This document shows positions 16,716 to 26,065 of a stretch of 64,000 bases of DNA, in pieces. The notes under the pieces are model-generated. The model was given only the letters and a program-made list of their open reading frames with translations. It was not told where the DNA came from and did no database searches. Origin of the DNA: Pontibacter virosus (GTDB lineage Bacteria > Bacteroidota > Bacteroidia > Cytophagales > Hymenobacteraceae); contig NZ_QEKI01000001.1 of the NCBI RefSeq assembly GCF_003096355.1, positions 496,001 to 560,000 on the forward strand. Direction: 5' to 3'. Made by a program: the position numbers and the translations under genes. Each line of letters opens with the position of its first letter. Position 1 is the first letter of the stretch.

Positions 16716-18062
16716 ATGCCTTCTTATAACCGAAACAGGAGAATTTCTAAGCGAAACCTACGCGTCTCCACATCATACGACGGTACGCAACGTATTGGTC
16801 AGCCGCAAAGCTATACCACTACGCCAACACGCAGAAAGCTCAGTTCCAAATTTCGGAGAAGAAAGCGCACCCGCAGCTCAGCCGTGAAAGGAGCTCAGAA
16901 CCGACTGCGCAATTTCCGGCAAGCCTCTATTTTGGCCGTAGCCATTACAGGTTTGATTTTGATGATGTTTGCTCCAAGCGAGGCAGGTCTGGCACAGGAC
17001 AATTACCCCGACACCGTTGCTGTAGTGGAAGACGTGGCGGTGCAAGACCTTGTGCCCCGCGATACCGTCACAGAGGAGGTGGTAGCTAAGAATGGCTCCA
17101 CCAAAGAGGCAGCAGAGGAGGCGATCGGGGCGCTGCAGGGCCTTTGGGAAAGCTTCGTTTTCAATCTGCCTAAAATACTTATCGCCCTCTTTACCCTTGT
17201 TTTAGCCTGGCTGACCGTCCGCGGGCTGCGGGCCATTCTGCGTCGCTCTATAGGCAAGTGGCAAAGTTCAAGCGCCATCATCTCCTTGGTTTCCATTGCT
17301 GTTTGGTTACTGGCCATTGGGGTGGCGCTGAGCGTGGTGGCTGGCGACATACGGGCATTGGTCGGCTCTTTTGGCCTGATCGGCCTGGCCCTGTCGTGGT
17401 CGCTGCAAACACCCATCGAAAGCTTCACCGGCTGGCTCATGAACTCTTACCAGGGCTACTACCGCGTGGGCGACCGCATCCGGGTGGGTGAAGTATTCGG
17501 CGACGTCTACCGCATCGACTTCTTAACGACCACGGTTTGGGAGATCGGAGCGCCTTACCAGCCGGGCTTTGTGCGGGCCGAGCAGCCGACAGGCCGACTG
17601 GTCACTTTCCCCAACAACGAAGTTTTGACGGGCACTGTCATCAACCTGACTGGTGACTTCCCCTACGTGTGGGACGAACTGGATGTGGGTGTGGCCAACG
17701 AGTCGGATATGCCGCTTGCCATGCAGGTGGTCGAAAGCGTGGCGCTGGGGCTACTGGGCGATTATATGAAGACACCTGCCGCCATGTACTCGCAGCTACT
17801 GCAACAGGCAGGCCTGGACGACACCGTGCCAGACAAGCCGCAGGTTTTTATCTCCATGGATGAGTCCTGGACTAATATTACTATCCGCTACCTGGTAGGT
17901 GCACGTGAGCGACGCAAGTGGAAGAGCGAGCTCACCATGCGCATCACAATGGAGTTGAACAAGTCCGAGTATATAAAGAAAATCATACCGGTGTACCCAC
18001 GGCAGCAGGTACAGTTCATCAACGCCGATGGCACTCCTACACAAGCCAATGAAAAAAGCTGA
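16716..18062 (+). CDS. MscS-family mechanosensitive channel
   Basis: The 448-residue protein has a very basic N-terminal region, a signal-anchor-like span (about 70-90), a periplasmic segment, and four more spans, the last being the pore helix region (IRALVGSFGLIGLALSWSLQ). The MscS beta domain shows VGDRIRVGEVFGDVYRIDF and LVTFPNNEVLTGTV, followed by a soluble cage domain to the end. Such channels open under membrane tension and release solutes. Only the extended basic N-terminus is unusual. Confidence 0.88.
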   Translation: MPSYNRNRRISKRNLRVSTSYDGTQRIGQPQSYTTTPTRRKLSSKFRRRKRTRSSAVKGAQNRLRNFRQASILAVAITGLILMMFAPSEAGLAQDNYPDTVAVVEDVAVQDLVPRDTVTEEVVAKNGSTKEAAEEAIGALQGLWESFVFNLPKILIALFTLVLAWLTVRGLRAILRRSIGKWQSSSAIISLVSIAVWLLAIGVALSVVAGDIRALVGSFGLIGLALSWSLQTPIESFTGWLMNSYQGYYRVGDRIRVGEVFGDVYRIDFLTTTVWEIGAPYQPGFVRAEQPTGRLVTFPNNEVLTGTVINLTGDFPYVWDELDVGVANESDMPLAMQVVESVALGLLGDYMKTPAAMYSQLLQQAGLDDTVPDKPQVFISMDESWTNITIRYLVGARERRKWKSELTMRITMELNKSEYIKKIIPVYPRQQVQFINADGTPTQANEKS

Positions 18063-18179
18063 GCCAGCTATTGAGACACAACTATTTTACTATCAATAGA
18101 ATCCAAAGTTCAGATTTGCTTCAGATTTGCACTGTAAACTTGTACCATACCAATTTTTAAAACTTAAAATATACAAGTT

Positions 18180-18626
18180 ATGAAAAAGATACTAGTTGGA
18201 TTTGCCTTCGTAATAGGTTCAGCTGTAGCAGTACAGGCGCAGGACGTAGCCGAAAAGGATGTTCCGGAAGCCGTAAAAAGCGCTTTGTCGCAGAAGTATG
18301 CCAATGCCACTGACCTGGAGTGGGAAAAGCACGGTGAGAACTACGAAGCTGATTTTGATGTAGACCGCATCGACCATGCCGCCATGATTGACCCATCAGG
18401 CAAAATACTGATGACCAGACATGATTTGATGGAGAAAGACCTGCCAGAGGCTGTACGTACCGCCATCAGCCAGAATTATAAAGGCATGCGTGTGGATGAT
18501 ATCGAGCAGGTGGAAAAAGACGGAAATACTTTCTACCAAATGGAACTTGACCAAAAAGGACAGGATAAGAAAGTTGTACTGTCAAAAGACGGAAAAGAGG
18601 TAACTGACCCTGCGTATTGGGACTAA
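18180..18626 (+). CDS. PepSY-like secreted protein (two repeats)
   Basis: The 148-residue protein has a signal peptide ending VQAQD (about residue 21). Two repeats follow, each with a (V/L)PEAV(K/R)(S/T)A(L/I)SQ(K/N)Y segment and a strand pair (YEADFDVDRIDH; FYQMELDQKGQDKKVVL). This is the PepSY-like, putative beta-lactamase-inhibitor-like domain common in Bacteroidota. It is probably a small periplasmic or surface protein. It has its own terminator. Confidence 0.85.
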   Translation: MKKILVGFAFVIGSAVAVQAQDVAEKDVPEAVKSALSQKYANATDLEWEKHGENYEADFDVDRIDHAAMIDPSGKILMTRHDLMEKDLPEAVRTAISQNYKGMRVDDIEQVEKDGNTFYQMELDQKGQDKKVVLSKDGKEVTDPAYWD

Positions 18627-18652
18627 CCGTTTGTCTTTTAAATACTACATGG

Positions 18653-18684
18653 AATGCCCGGAGCCAAGCTTCGGGCATTTTTTT
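18653..18684 (+). terminator. Rho-independent terminator after the PepSY-like gene
   Basis: Arms AATGCCCG and CGGGCATT are followed by a run of T, the textbook form. Confidence 0.8.
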
Positions 18685-18808
18685 GACCCTTACCCAAAGG
18701 CCTATACCTGTCATCGTACTGCATGGGTCGCGATAAGGAGAACAGGCAGGCTGTATACCTGCACTGAGTACGCCCGTAGGAAGAGAATTCGAACTCACTT
18801 CATCTTGC

Positions 18809-20566
18809 ATGCGCGTACTCTTAAACTACCTGCAGCCTCACCGGGGGCTGGTTATACTCTCGCTTCTGCTGGCCGGCATCAGTCAGGTACTGGCTTTGGT
18901 CGACCCGATCATTTTCGGCAAGATCATCGACAACTACGCCACACCGCCTTTTACCATGACGAGCGAAGAACGCGTGAAAGGCGCCCTGTGGCTGATGTTG
19001 CTGGCTGTTGTGGTAGCGCTGCTCTCGCGTCTGGCAAAGGCTTTTCAGGAATATTTCACTAACCTGGTGGTGCAGAAATTCGGGGTGCAGATCTTCAACG
19101 ACGGCCTCAAGCAAACGCTCAAACTCTCTTACCAGGAATATGCTGACCAGAACAGCGGCGAGACGCTTTCTATTCTGCAACGGGTACGCCGCGACACGGA
19201 GCGCTTCATCAACTCGTTCATCAACATCCTTTTTTCGTCTTTGGTGGGCGTGGGTTTCCTGGTCTGGTATGCCATCACGAAGCACTGGGCACTGGTGCCT
19301 ATTTTCCTGATCGGGATGGTGGTGCTCGGGGGGCTCACCAGTATATTGAGTGCTAAGATCAAGACCATGCAACGGTCCATCAACCGGGCCACCAACAAAA
19401 TGTCGGGGGTGATCACAGAGTCGCTGCGCAACATTGAGCTGGTTAAGAGTTTGGGCCTCACCTATCCTGAAATACGGCGTTTACGAGAGCACACCGAGCG
19501 GATTTTTTCGCTGGAAATGGCCAAGGTAAAGCGGGTGCGCACGCTCTCTTTTCTGCAGGGTACGGCGCTCAACCTGCTCAGGCAGTCCATTTTGTTCACT
19601 CTGCTCTGGCTTATTTTCCGGGATGTGCTCACTACGGGCGAGCTGATCTCGATGCAGTTTATTTCGGTCAGCATCTTCGGCCCGCTACAGGAAATGGGCA
19701 CCATCATCCTGACCTACCGCGAAGCCGAGGCCTCGCTCCATAACTTTGACGAACTAATGAACAAGCCTGTGGAGACCCGGCCCGAGTCGGCGATTGATGT
19801 GGGACCGCTGCAGCAACTCCGTTTCGAGGACGTGGTGTTCCGGCACAAGGGTGCGCCGCAGAACTCCGTCGACGGTATTTCCTTCGAGGCCAACACCGGC
19901 GACACCGTTGCTTTTGTGGGGCCGTCGGGTTCGGGCAAGTCGACGCTAGTGAAGTTGCTGGTCGGGTTATACCTGCCAGCCAGCGGAGAAATACTCTATA
20001 ACGGCACGCCCGTAAAAGAAATATGGCTGAACGAAGCGCGCCGGCAGTTGGGCTTCGTGACGCAGGAAACGAACCTGTTTTCGGGCACGATCAAAGAAAA
20101 CCTGCAGTATGTAAAACCGGACGCCACGGATGAGGAAGTGATCAGAGCGATGGAGAAGGCTTCAGCCACCCACCTGCTCACCCGCTCCGAGCAAGGTATA
20201 CACACCCAGATAGGCGAAGGTGGCCTGAAAATGTCGGGTGGCGAGAAGCAGCGCCTTTCCATTGCCCGTGCCCTCATCCGCAACCCGCGCCTGCTCATTT
20301 TCGACGAAGCCACCTCCGCCCTCGACTCCCTCACGGAGGAGGAAATTACCGCCACCGTGAAAGAAATCTCGGCTTTGCGCGAGCAAATCACCATCTTGAT
20401 TGCCCACCGCCTCAGCACCATCATGCACGCCGACACCATTTATGTGCTGGAAAAAGGAAAGATCGTAGAGCAGGGCAACCACGCCGGGTTGGTAGAGCAA
20501 AAAGGCCTGTACTACGCCATGTGGCGCCAGCAGATCGGCGAACGCAAAGTGGAGTTGATCCGGTAG
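18809..20566 (+). CDS. ABC exporter half-transporter (fused membrane and ATPase domains)
   Basis: The 585-residue protein has six membrane spans in its first 320 residues (type I exporter fold) and an ATP-binding domain after about 345. Visible are Walker A GPSGSGKST, Q-loop VTQETNLFSG, signature MSGGEKQRLSIARAL, Walker B LLIFDEATSALD and the switch His in IAHRLSTI. All catalytic residues are present. It probably works as a homodimer exporting a lipid, peptide or drug. No partner gene is adjacent. Confidence 0.93.
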   Translation: MRVLLNYLQPHRGLVILSLLLAGISQVLALVDPIIFGKIIDNYATPPFTMTSEERVKGALWLMLLAVVVALLSRLAKAFQEYFTNLVVQKFGVQIFNDGLKQTLKLSYQEYADQNSGETLSILQRVRRDTERFINSFINILFSSLVGVGFLVWYAITKHWALVPIFLIGMVVLGGLTSILSAKIKTMQRSINRATNKMSGVITESLRNIELVKSLGLTYPEIRRLREHTERIFSLEMAKVKRVRTLSFLQGTALNLLRQSILFTLLWLIFRDVLTTGELISMQFISVSIFGPLQEMGTIILTYREAEASLHNFDELMNKPVETRPESAIDVGPLQQLRFEDVVFRHKGAPQNSVDGISFEANTGDTVAFVGPSGSGKSTLVKLLVGLYLPASGEILYNGTPVKEIWLNEARRQLGFVTQETNLFSGTIKENLQYVKPDATDEEVIRAMEKASATHLLTRSEQGIHTQIGEGGLKMSGGEKQRLSIARALIRNPRLLIFDEATSALDSLTEEEITATVKEISALREQITILIAHRLSTIMHADTIYVLEKGKIVEQGNHAGLVEQKGLYYAMWRQQIGERKVELIR

Positions 20567-21103
20567 ATTGCGCAGCGCCTGCTATACCTGCAAGCGTCCC
20601 TGAATCAAGTTCGGGACAGGCTCCCAGACCTGTGAAAGTCTTAGTGGAACTTTGAGGACATTGCAGCAACTTGAGCTTGCTGCTATTGTGACAGTCCTTT
20701 CCTGCAACCGACTCACTACGGGTGCTTAAAGCACTAACTTGTCTTCCTGGGAAATTCTCTGCGCTTATACCTAGGGTCGTTAAGTTCTAACGAAATCTCC
20801 CCTTGAGGACGGGGCGGTTTCATTCTCTTTTTTTGTCATCCTGGAAGGATCTTGGTAACAAGTAGTATAAGCTTCACCTCCCGGGGGAAGGGGCCCTCTA
20901 TTTCAACCAAGTTTCTTTACAGAATGACAATAAGTTTTAAGAGCATTCTTTTAGAATGAAACGGCCCGGCCTTTGAAGGTAGAGTTCCCAACAGAACTTA
21001 ACAATTCCGCCTCTACCTATACCCACCGCAATGCGATGTACTGCAACTTTATACCTGTAGCTCAGGTATGCAAAGCAACAAATTAAAACTGAAGCTTATA
21101 CCT
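20567..21103. other. Intergenic region with palindromic repeats, no gene
   Basis: No gene is supported in these 537 bases. A small hairpin GTCCCTGAATCAAGTTCGGG lies at 20596-20615, and a large imperfect palindrome fills 20779-21002. AGGTATA motifs occur near 20584, 20767 and 21050. Confidence 0.6.
20779..21002. repeat. 224-bp imperfect palindromic element with REP-like cores
   Basis: The ends are GTTAAGTTCT (20779-20788) and its reverse complement AGAACTTAAC (20993-21002). Inner matched arms are GTTTCATTCT/AGAATGAAAC and TTGTCATCCTGGAAGGATC against GTTTCTTTACAGAATGACAA. The centre (about 20876-20900) holds CCGGGGGAAGGGGCCCTC. The whole looks like a MITE- or REP-type element with terminal inverted repeats. 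Confidence 0.65.
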
Positions 21104-21733
21104 ATGAAACGATACCTACTAGCCATAGCCGGTCTGCTGGCCCTCGCCTCCTGCGGCTCCGACTCCGCCGACGGCAATTACAACCGCGCTGCAGACGATG
21201 ACCTGATTGAAAGCCAGATCGATACCGAAACGAAAGCCTCTATCGACAGCGTGGCCCGTGCCACCGACGAAGGCGCTATTCTGCACCCGCTTCCCGACAC
21301 GCTGACCACCCTGTTGCAACAGCGCCAGCCGCAGGCAGGGGTGGCCGTTCTCACCGACCAGACCATGTCCAACCGCACTCGGCAAGTCGACAATCCGGTA
21401 TACCTGCGCGGCAACCTCAACGGCAACCGAAACCCCGACTATGCCGTGCAGGTGCTGCAGAACGACTCCATCCACATCCTGGCTTTTCTGGATTACGGCA
21501 CTCCGCAGGTCCGCGAAATGAAAGTAGCAGCCTACCCGTCGCAGCAGCTGAACGACCGCAGGTATAGCAACCTCCAGCTTAAACTAGCCCCGCAGGACTC
21601 ACTTGTGCGCAACCCGCGTCAGCAACAGTTCACCAATCTAAAGACCGACGGCGTGTCCGTGCTCGACGGCAATCGCACCACGCTATACCTGTTGCAGAAC
21701 AACCGCTTTATACCTTTCGACGCGCAGCAGTAA
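21104..21733 (+). CDS. Hypothetical lipoprotein
   Basis: The product (209 residues from this ATG) starts with a clear lipoprotein signal, MKRYLLAIAGLLALASCGS, lipid Cys at residue 17. An upstream in-frame ATG would bury this signal, so it is rejected. The mature part has an Asp/Ala-rich linker, then a folded region with NPVYLRGNLNGNRNPDYAVQ. I do not recognise the family. It contains several AGGTATA motifs. Its stop codon TAA is also the first base of a terminator hairpin. Confidence 0.7.
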   Translation: MKRYLLAIAGLLALASCGSDSADGNYNRAADDDLIESQIDTETKASIDSVARATDEGAILHPLPDTLTTLLQQRQPQAGVAVLTDQTMSNRTRQVDNPVYLRGNLNGNRNPDYAVQVLQNDSIHILAFLDYGTPQVREMKVAAYPSQQLNDRRYSNLQLKLAPQDSLVRNPRQQQFTNLKTDGVSVLDGNRTTLYLLQNNRFIPFDAQQ

Positions 21734-21775
21734 GGTATAGCGCCGGCTAATCCGTAAATTGCAGGCGCTATACCT
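21733..21775 (+). terminator. Terminator built from an inverted AGGTATA pair
   Basis: Arms AGGTATAGCGCC (21733-21744) and GGCGCTATACCT (21764-21775) are perfect reverse complements and are followed by CTTTCTTAT. The first A is the last base of the TAA stop codon of the upstream lipoprotein gene. Confidence 0.65.
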
Positions 21776-21799
21776 CTTTCTTATACCTGTTACCTGTTT

Positions 21800-22876
21800 A
21801 TGCCCGCTTTTAAGTCTGACAAACCTGTTCCATCGCTCACGCCACAGATCACCTCTTCGGACCATCGTAGGCTGAGCCAACTGCAGCAGGAATTCAACCA
21901 GAAAGTGGCGCAGATAGAGCAGCTGAAGCAGGAGCTGGCCACACGGCGCGACAGCATGGACCTTGCGCAGAAGCGTATCGAGAAGGAACTGCGCCCCATC
22001 ATTATGCAACAAGTGGCACAGCGGGTAGCGTTGGCCCACCTGCTTGACGAAGCTTTTGCCTTACCGCTGTTCAGTTTCAGGGAGAAAGAAAAGCTGGCCC
22101 AACTGATTGCCAGCATCAGCCTGGACCTGATTCAGAATTACGAGCGCAAAGACTTAATCTCCCTGCACGATCGGTATGCTGAGGTGCCGTATGCCGAGCA
22201 TGATACCTACCTGTATGAGGAGGAAAATTTTCCAGAGGAAGGTATAACCGACCAGGAAGAGGAAGCTATACCTGACAACTGGGATGAGCTTGATGAGTTT
22301 GAGCGCATACAGGCTCAGCTGGACCGTGAAGAGGAAGAGCGGGAACGGGCCAGGCAGAACCGCCAGAAAGGCCGCAAAACCAAAGCCCAGCAGGAAAAAG
22401 AGGCGAAAGCGAAGGCCGAACTCAGCAACATCAGTAAAGCCAGTCGCCGCGTGTACACCGACCTGGCCAAGCAACTGCACCCCGACAAAGAACGCGACGA
22501 AACCAAGTGGGCCTGGAAGGAAGAGGCCATGAAGCGCGTGACGCAAGCCTACCACCACGATGACTTTTTCGAGCTGCTGCGCCTGCAGATGGAGTTTTTG
22601 CAAGAGCAAGGCCAGGCACTCGATAAGCTGCCCGACGAACAGCTAGCTTACTATCTCAAAATCCTGAACGACCAGCTAAGCGAATTGCAGGCCGATCTCA
22701 ATAGTTTCATCTCCGGACCCAACGCCAGCTTTTACGACCGCTTCTGCGGCAGCCCCAAGCAGATGAACCAGAAGTTTAAGCAGGCGAAGGAAGGCCTAGC
22801 CTACGAACTGGAACAGCTGAAGCAGAACCTCAAAGTGCTGCAGGACCCGGTGCAGATCAAGGTGATTTTAAAATAA
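21800..22876 (+). CDS. J-domain-like protein with coiled-coil N-terminal half
   Basis: The 358-residue protein is soluble and highly charged. Residues 20-75 form a coiled coil (LQQEFNQKVAQIEQLKQELA). A Lys/Glu/Arg-rich linker (about 170-205) leads to a J-like segment near residues 210-260 with the diagnostic HPD in LAKQLHPDKERDE, then EEAMKRVTQAY. A helical C-terminal part follows. J proteins stimulate DnaK ATPase; this one lacks Gly/Phe and zinc regions and is thus a class C co-chaperone at best. No dnaK lies near. Confidence 0.72.
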   Translation: MPAFKSDKPVPSLTPQITSSDHRRLSQLQQEFNQKVAQIEQLKQELATRRDSMDLAQKRIEKELRPIIMQQVAQRVALAHLLDEAFALPLFSFREKEKLAQLIASISLDLIQNYERKDLISLHDRYAEVPYAEHDTYLYEEENFPEEGITDQEEEAIPDNWDELDEFERIQAQLDREEEERERARQNRQKGRKTKAQQEKEAKAKAELSNISKASRRVYTDLAKQLHPDKERDETKWAWKEEAMKRVTQAYHHDDFFELLRLQMEFLQEQGQALDKLPDEQLAYYLKILNDQLSELQADLNSFISGPNASFYDRFCGSPKQMNQKFKQAKEGLAYELEQLKQNLKVLQDPVQIKVILK

Positions 22877-22878
22877 AA

Positions 22879-22915
22879 CAGCCGCTCACTTGTCTCTCTG
22901 ACCTGTGAGCGGCTG
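22879..22915. terminator. Bidirectional terminator between J-like and CPBP genes
   Basis: Perfect 11-bp arms CAGCCGCTCAC and GTGAGCGGCTG sit between convergent stop codons. Confidence 0.75.
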
Positions 22916-22930
22916 CTTCAAAATTCCTTA

Positions 22931-24328
22931 CTACTTAAAAGATACCACTGCCAGGTCAGCCAGCTCCATCCGCGACTTCAGCAAGATTCCGTATTTCGTT
23001 TTCAGGTCTTCTTTTGCTTTCTCAAAATCACCTTTGGGCAGCTTAAAGTTATACTTGCCTGATTCCAGAAGCTCTCTTTCCGCAATAAGCCCTACCTCAA
23101 AATTTGTTTCGATAGCGCCTACCAACTCGCCCAGCGTTACGTTTTCGAATGTGATAGCATCTTCGTTATAGCTAACGGTAGACTTCCCCATGTCTGCCAC
23201 AGCGTTTGTCGCCAGCAGGCTGGAGTCAGCAATGGCCACGTCCCAGGCATCCATTTGCTGCGAGCGATAGACCACATCAAATTTATAAACCTCCTGCAGT
23301 TGCTCCAGCACCAGTTGCTTGTTTTGCTTTATGTCTTTAGGGGCAGCATGGGCTTTAAAATGCAGGTCAATGGCTGTGTACTGATGCTTCTTTTTATCAA
23401 GTTCTACCAAAGATTCTTCCCTATCCAGTAAGGCCAAAATAACATCGTGCAGCTTTTGATTCTCAAAACCAACGGAATCGACGCCGATAAATCTTGAGGA
23501 AAGGGCAGTCTTATCATGGAGCATGTGCTCCTCCACCTGCAAGGTATAATTTTCGTTTTGGATATGGAGTTTTTCATCTAACATACCCATCGTTGCAAAT
23601 GCCAGCCCAAACAACAGCGCATTGTGTCCTGCGTGCATAAAATAGCCCCAGCGGAAGCCATGCTTCACCCGCATATACCCCATTAGCATGCCTCCTATAA
23701 CTTGAGGCGCGACCAGAATCGGGATAAGCAGAACAGCTGCTGATGCGTAGTCAAAGTCAGTAAAATTGGCAATGTGAATAAGACCGAAGCCCAAAGCCAT
23801 GAAGTAAAAGAACACCCCGTATACCTTCCCCCAAACTTTCTTCAAAAAGCCAGTTATTTTGTCGGCGTTTAGAGCATAAAGCACAAGTGCTATGCCTAGT
23901 ATACCCCATACAGCCATAGCCCCTACTAACGGCAAATTCGAGTAGGCCAAATTGCTTAGCACAATAGCTGCTGCCACCGCAAGCAGGGCTATGTAGCCGC
24001 TCTTAAATCGCAATCCATAGCGGAAGATCAGCTCTTCCAGCAGCGGGACTGCCAACACACCCAATAGCAGAAAAGCCCAGATTGGAAAAGACCGCATCAT
24101 TTCCAGCACAGAGTGGCTACTATTCACATGCCAGCCCATCAGTTTCAAAAGCTGCATCACGCCCATGAAAGCAAAAGTGAGCGTCATATTGAGCAGAAGC
24201 ACAAGCAACAGAATACGCAGCTTGTCAGCGGTACTTTTATGCGCTTCAGGCTGGTCTTTCGGGTTTTTCAGGAAAAGCCAGATGTCGGAGGCAGTTTGTT
24301 TTAGCTGGAGGGTGAACGAATGGAGCAT
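22931..24328 (-). CDS. CPBP family intramembrane metalloprotease with extra C-terminal domain
   Basis: The 465-residue protein has about eight spans in the first 280 residues with the Rce1/CPBP motifs: LLEELIFRYG (EExxxR), GFGLIHIAN (FxxxH class) and MHAGHNALL (HxxxN/H class). From about residue 285 there is a soluble region, ending with a domain of about 60 residues (VTLGELVGAIETNFEV, FKLPKGDFEKAKEDLKTKYGI) that resembles the STN/DUF4974 domains of FecR-type systems. The fusion is unusual. Possible roles are protein maturation or signalling at the inner membrane. Confidence 0.85.
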   Translation of the reverse strand: MLHSFTLQLKQTASDIWLFLKNPKDQPEAHKSTADKLRILLLVLLLNMTLTFAFMGVMQLLKLMGWHVNSSHSVLEMMRSFPIWAFLLLGVLAVPLLEELIFRYGLRFKSGYIALLAVAAAIVLSNLAYSNLPLVGAMAVWGILGIALVLYALNADKITGFLKKVWGKVYGVFFYFMALGFGLIHIANFTDFDYASAAVLLIPILVAPQVIGGMLMGYMRVKHGFRWGYFMHAGHNALLFGLAFATMGMLDEKLHIQNENYTLQVEEHMLHDKTALSSRFIGVDSVGFENQKLHDVILALLDREESLVELDKKKHQYTAIDLHFKAHAAPKDIKQNKQLVLEQLQEVYKFDVVYRSQQMDAWDVAIADSSLLATNAVADMGKSTVSYNEDAITFENVTLGELVGAIETNFEVGLIAERELLESGKYNFKLPKGDFEKAKEDLKTKYGILLKSRMELADLAVVSFK

Positions 24329-24430
24329 ATATAAAATTTAATACTGCAAGTTGGTTACAGCTTAAATATAATTAAAATATAGGTATATCCTATTACTTCG
24401 TCTAAAGGCTGTCCTTTTGTTTCCAAAGAG

Positions 24431-25225
24431 CTATACCTTCAAGTAGTCTTCCATAATGGCAATAGTTTCGAGCGGGGAGCTTAGGTTAGGACAGTGACCG
24501 GTGGCCTTCATCTGCACTAGTGTAGAGTTACGGATAGCGTGATGCACATAGTTCCCGACCTCCGCCGGGGCAATGATATCCTCAGCGCACTGCATGATCA
24601 GGGCCTCGGTCTGCAGTTTGGGAAGGTCCCGGCGGTTGTCTGACAGGAAGGTAACCTGTGCGAAGTGTCGGGCAATGTCAGGGTCGGTATTGCAGAAACT
24701 CTGCGCCAGTTCTTCTCCCAGCGATGGCTTATCTGGATTACCCATGATCAGGGGTGCAAACGTATCGGCCCAAAGCGGGTAGTCGTGCTCCATATACGCC
24801 AGCATCGACAGCACATCGGCTCTGTCAAATCCGCCCACGTAGTTTTCGTCGTTTATATAACAGGGCGAAGGGCCGATCAGAATCAGTTTCTTGAATTGTG
24901 TGGGCTCTTTGATGGCGCTAAGCACCCCCATCATGGCACTAACAGAATGTCCGACAAAGATTACTTCCTGTAAATCCATCTCTTCGCATATTTCCAGTAT
25001 GTCAGAGGCGTAGCCTTGAAGAGTGCCATACTTGTCGATATCATAAGCCTTGAGGTCGGAGTTACCAGCTCCCACATGGTCGAACAACACGACCCTGTAC
25101 TGCTGCTGAAAAGCAGGCGTGACAAAGCGCCACATGTTCTGGTCACATCCAAAGCCATGGCCGAACATGAGCGCCTGTTCGCCTTTCCCGGAGATATTGA
25201 TATTATTTCGTTTGATCACATCCAT
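24431..25225 (-). CDS. RsbQ-like alpha/beta hydrolase
   Basis: The 264-residue protein matches the RsbQ/KAI2 group over its length: FGHGFGCDQNMW near the N-terminus, nucleophile Ser in GHSVSAMMG, acid Asp in CAEDIIAP, and His in TGHCPNLSSP. In Bacillus RsbQ activates the RsbP phosphatase through a small hydrophobic ligand in the energy-stress pathway. No RsbP-type phosphatase is adjacent, so its partner here is unknown. All catalytic residues are intact. Confidence 0.9.
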   Translation of the reverse strand: MDVIKRNNINISGKGEQALMFGHGFGCDQNMWRFVTPAFQQQYRVVLFDHVGAGNSDLKAYDIDKYGTLQGYASDILEICEEMDLQEVIFVGHSVSAMMGVLSAIKEPTQFKKLILIGPSPCYINDENYVGGFDRADVLSMLAYMEHDYPLWADTFAPLIMGNPDKPSLGEELAQSFCNTDPDIARHFAQVTFLSDNRRDLPKLQTEALIMQCAEDIIAPAEVGNYVHHAIRNSTLVQMKATGHCPNLSSPLETIAIMEDYLKV

Positions 25226-25468
25226 CGCATCCGACTACAAGCTTCTCCTGACTATTCTGCAGGTATGGCAGACTTCTCTATACATAACGCCACTAGTGTA
25301 GCTATACGTATTTAAAATAGGATAAAACCATAATGCAGTAAGGGAATTTATTCAGTCAGTTGTGCTTCTGCTTAGGTCTTCTAAAGGAGACAGGAAATAC
25401 TTTGAGGGGTTAAGTCCCTCCTCTGCTTAGGTTAGCTCTTTTGGATTTGAGATCAGAAAAAGCGGAAA

Positions 25469-25954
25469 CTAAATTTGGGAAAGGGGCGCTGTCAGATCCT
25501 TTATTTCTGTTTGTAATTCCTGGGCTAGTGGCTGTATTCGTGCCATAGCGTCTTCTTTGTTACCGTCACGCGACAGCAAAATCTTGGTGCCGTCCTCTAA
25601 CCACAGGAAGCTATCGAACGAAGTGGAAGCGGTAGGGCGCCAGGAACGGCGCGAGTTGGAAGAGAAGTACCTGTTCTTCTTGAGAAAAATGCACTTTGTG
25701 CCGGGGTATGGTTCTCTGGTGCCAACAGTGCGGCCTAGTATATTTATGCCCATGCAATAAGTACCGCTGTAGAGGTCTATTTCGAGGCATTTATACTGCA
25801 CCAATGGAAAGATCCCAAACAAGATCATGATGACACCAACCACGGGATAGGTCATGCAAACCCAAACGCCTCCAGCGATAATGATGGTAGCGTACACCTT
25901 CGTCGTGAAGCCTGCGGGGTCAGTCAGTCTGTAGCGCAGTAGAGGTGTTTCCAT
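25469..25954 (-). CDS. Membrane-anchored protein, paralogue of 9678-10172
   Basis: The 161-residue protein has two adjacent hydrophobic spans (about 17-55), then a strand-rich domain with EIDLYSGTYCMGI, CIFLKKNRYF, FLWLEDGTKILLSRDG, and a C-terminal helix LAQELQTEIKDLT. The order of these blocks matches the gene at 9678-10172, suggesting a duplicated family with a PH-like membrane-attached domain. Function is unknown. Confidence 0.62.
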   Translation of the reverse strand: METPLLRYRLTDPAGFTTKVYATIIIAGGVWVCMTYPVVGVIMILFGIFPLVQYKCLEIDLYSGTYCMGINILGRTVGTREPYPGTKCIFLKKNRYFSSNSRRSWRPTASTSFDSFLWLEDGTKILLSRDGNKEDAMARIQPLAQELQTEIKDLTAPLSQI

Positions 25955-26065
25955 CGGTATATAAGATATCGTTTTCGGAATTAAATTAGCTATGCTGATA
26001 ATTTGGTTGATGTTTGATCACATCAGCAATCTGAGTTAACACTTAGGTTCACCGTTACATTGACG

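Noticed and set aside
20567..21103. Insertion sequence between the ABC exporter and the lipoprotein gene
   Set aside because: No transposase reading frame exists; only a non-coding palindromic element is present.
24431..25225. RsbQ-RsbP energy-stress pair with the PAS protein at 30541
   Set aside because: The PAS protein lacks a PP2C phosphatase domain and lies over 5 kb away.
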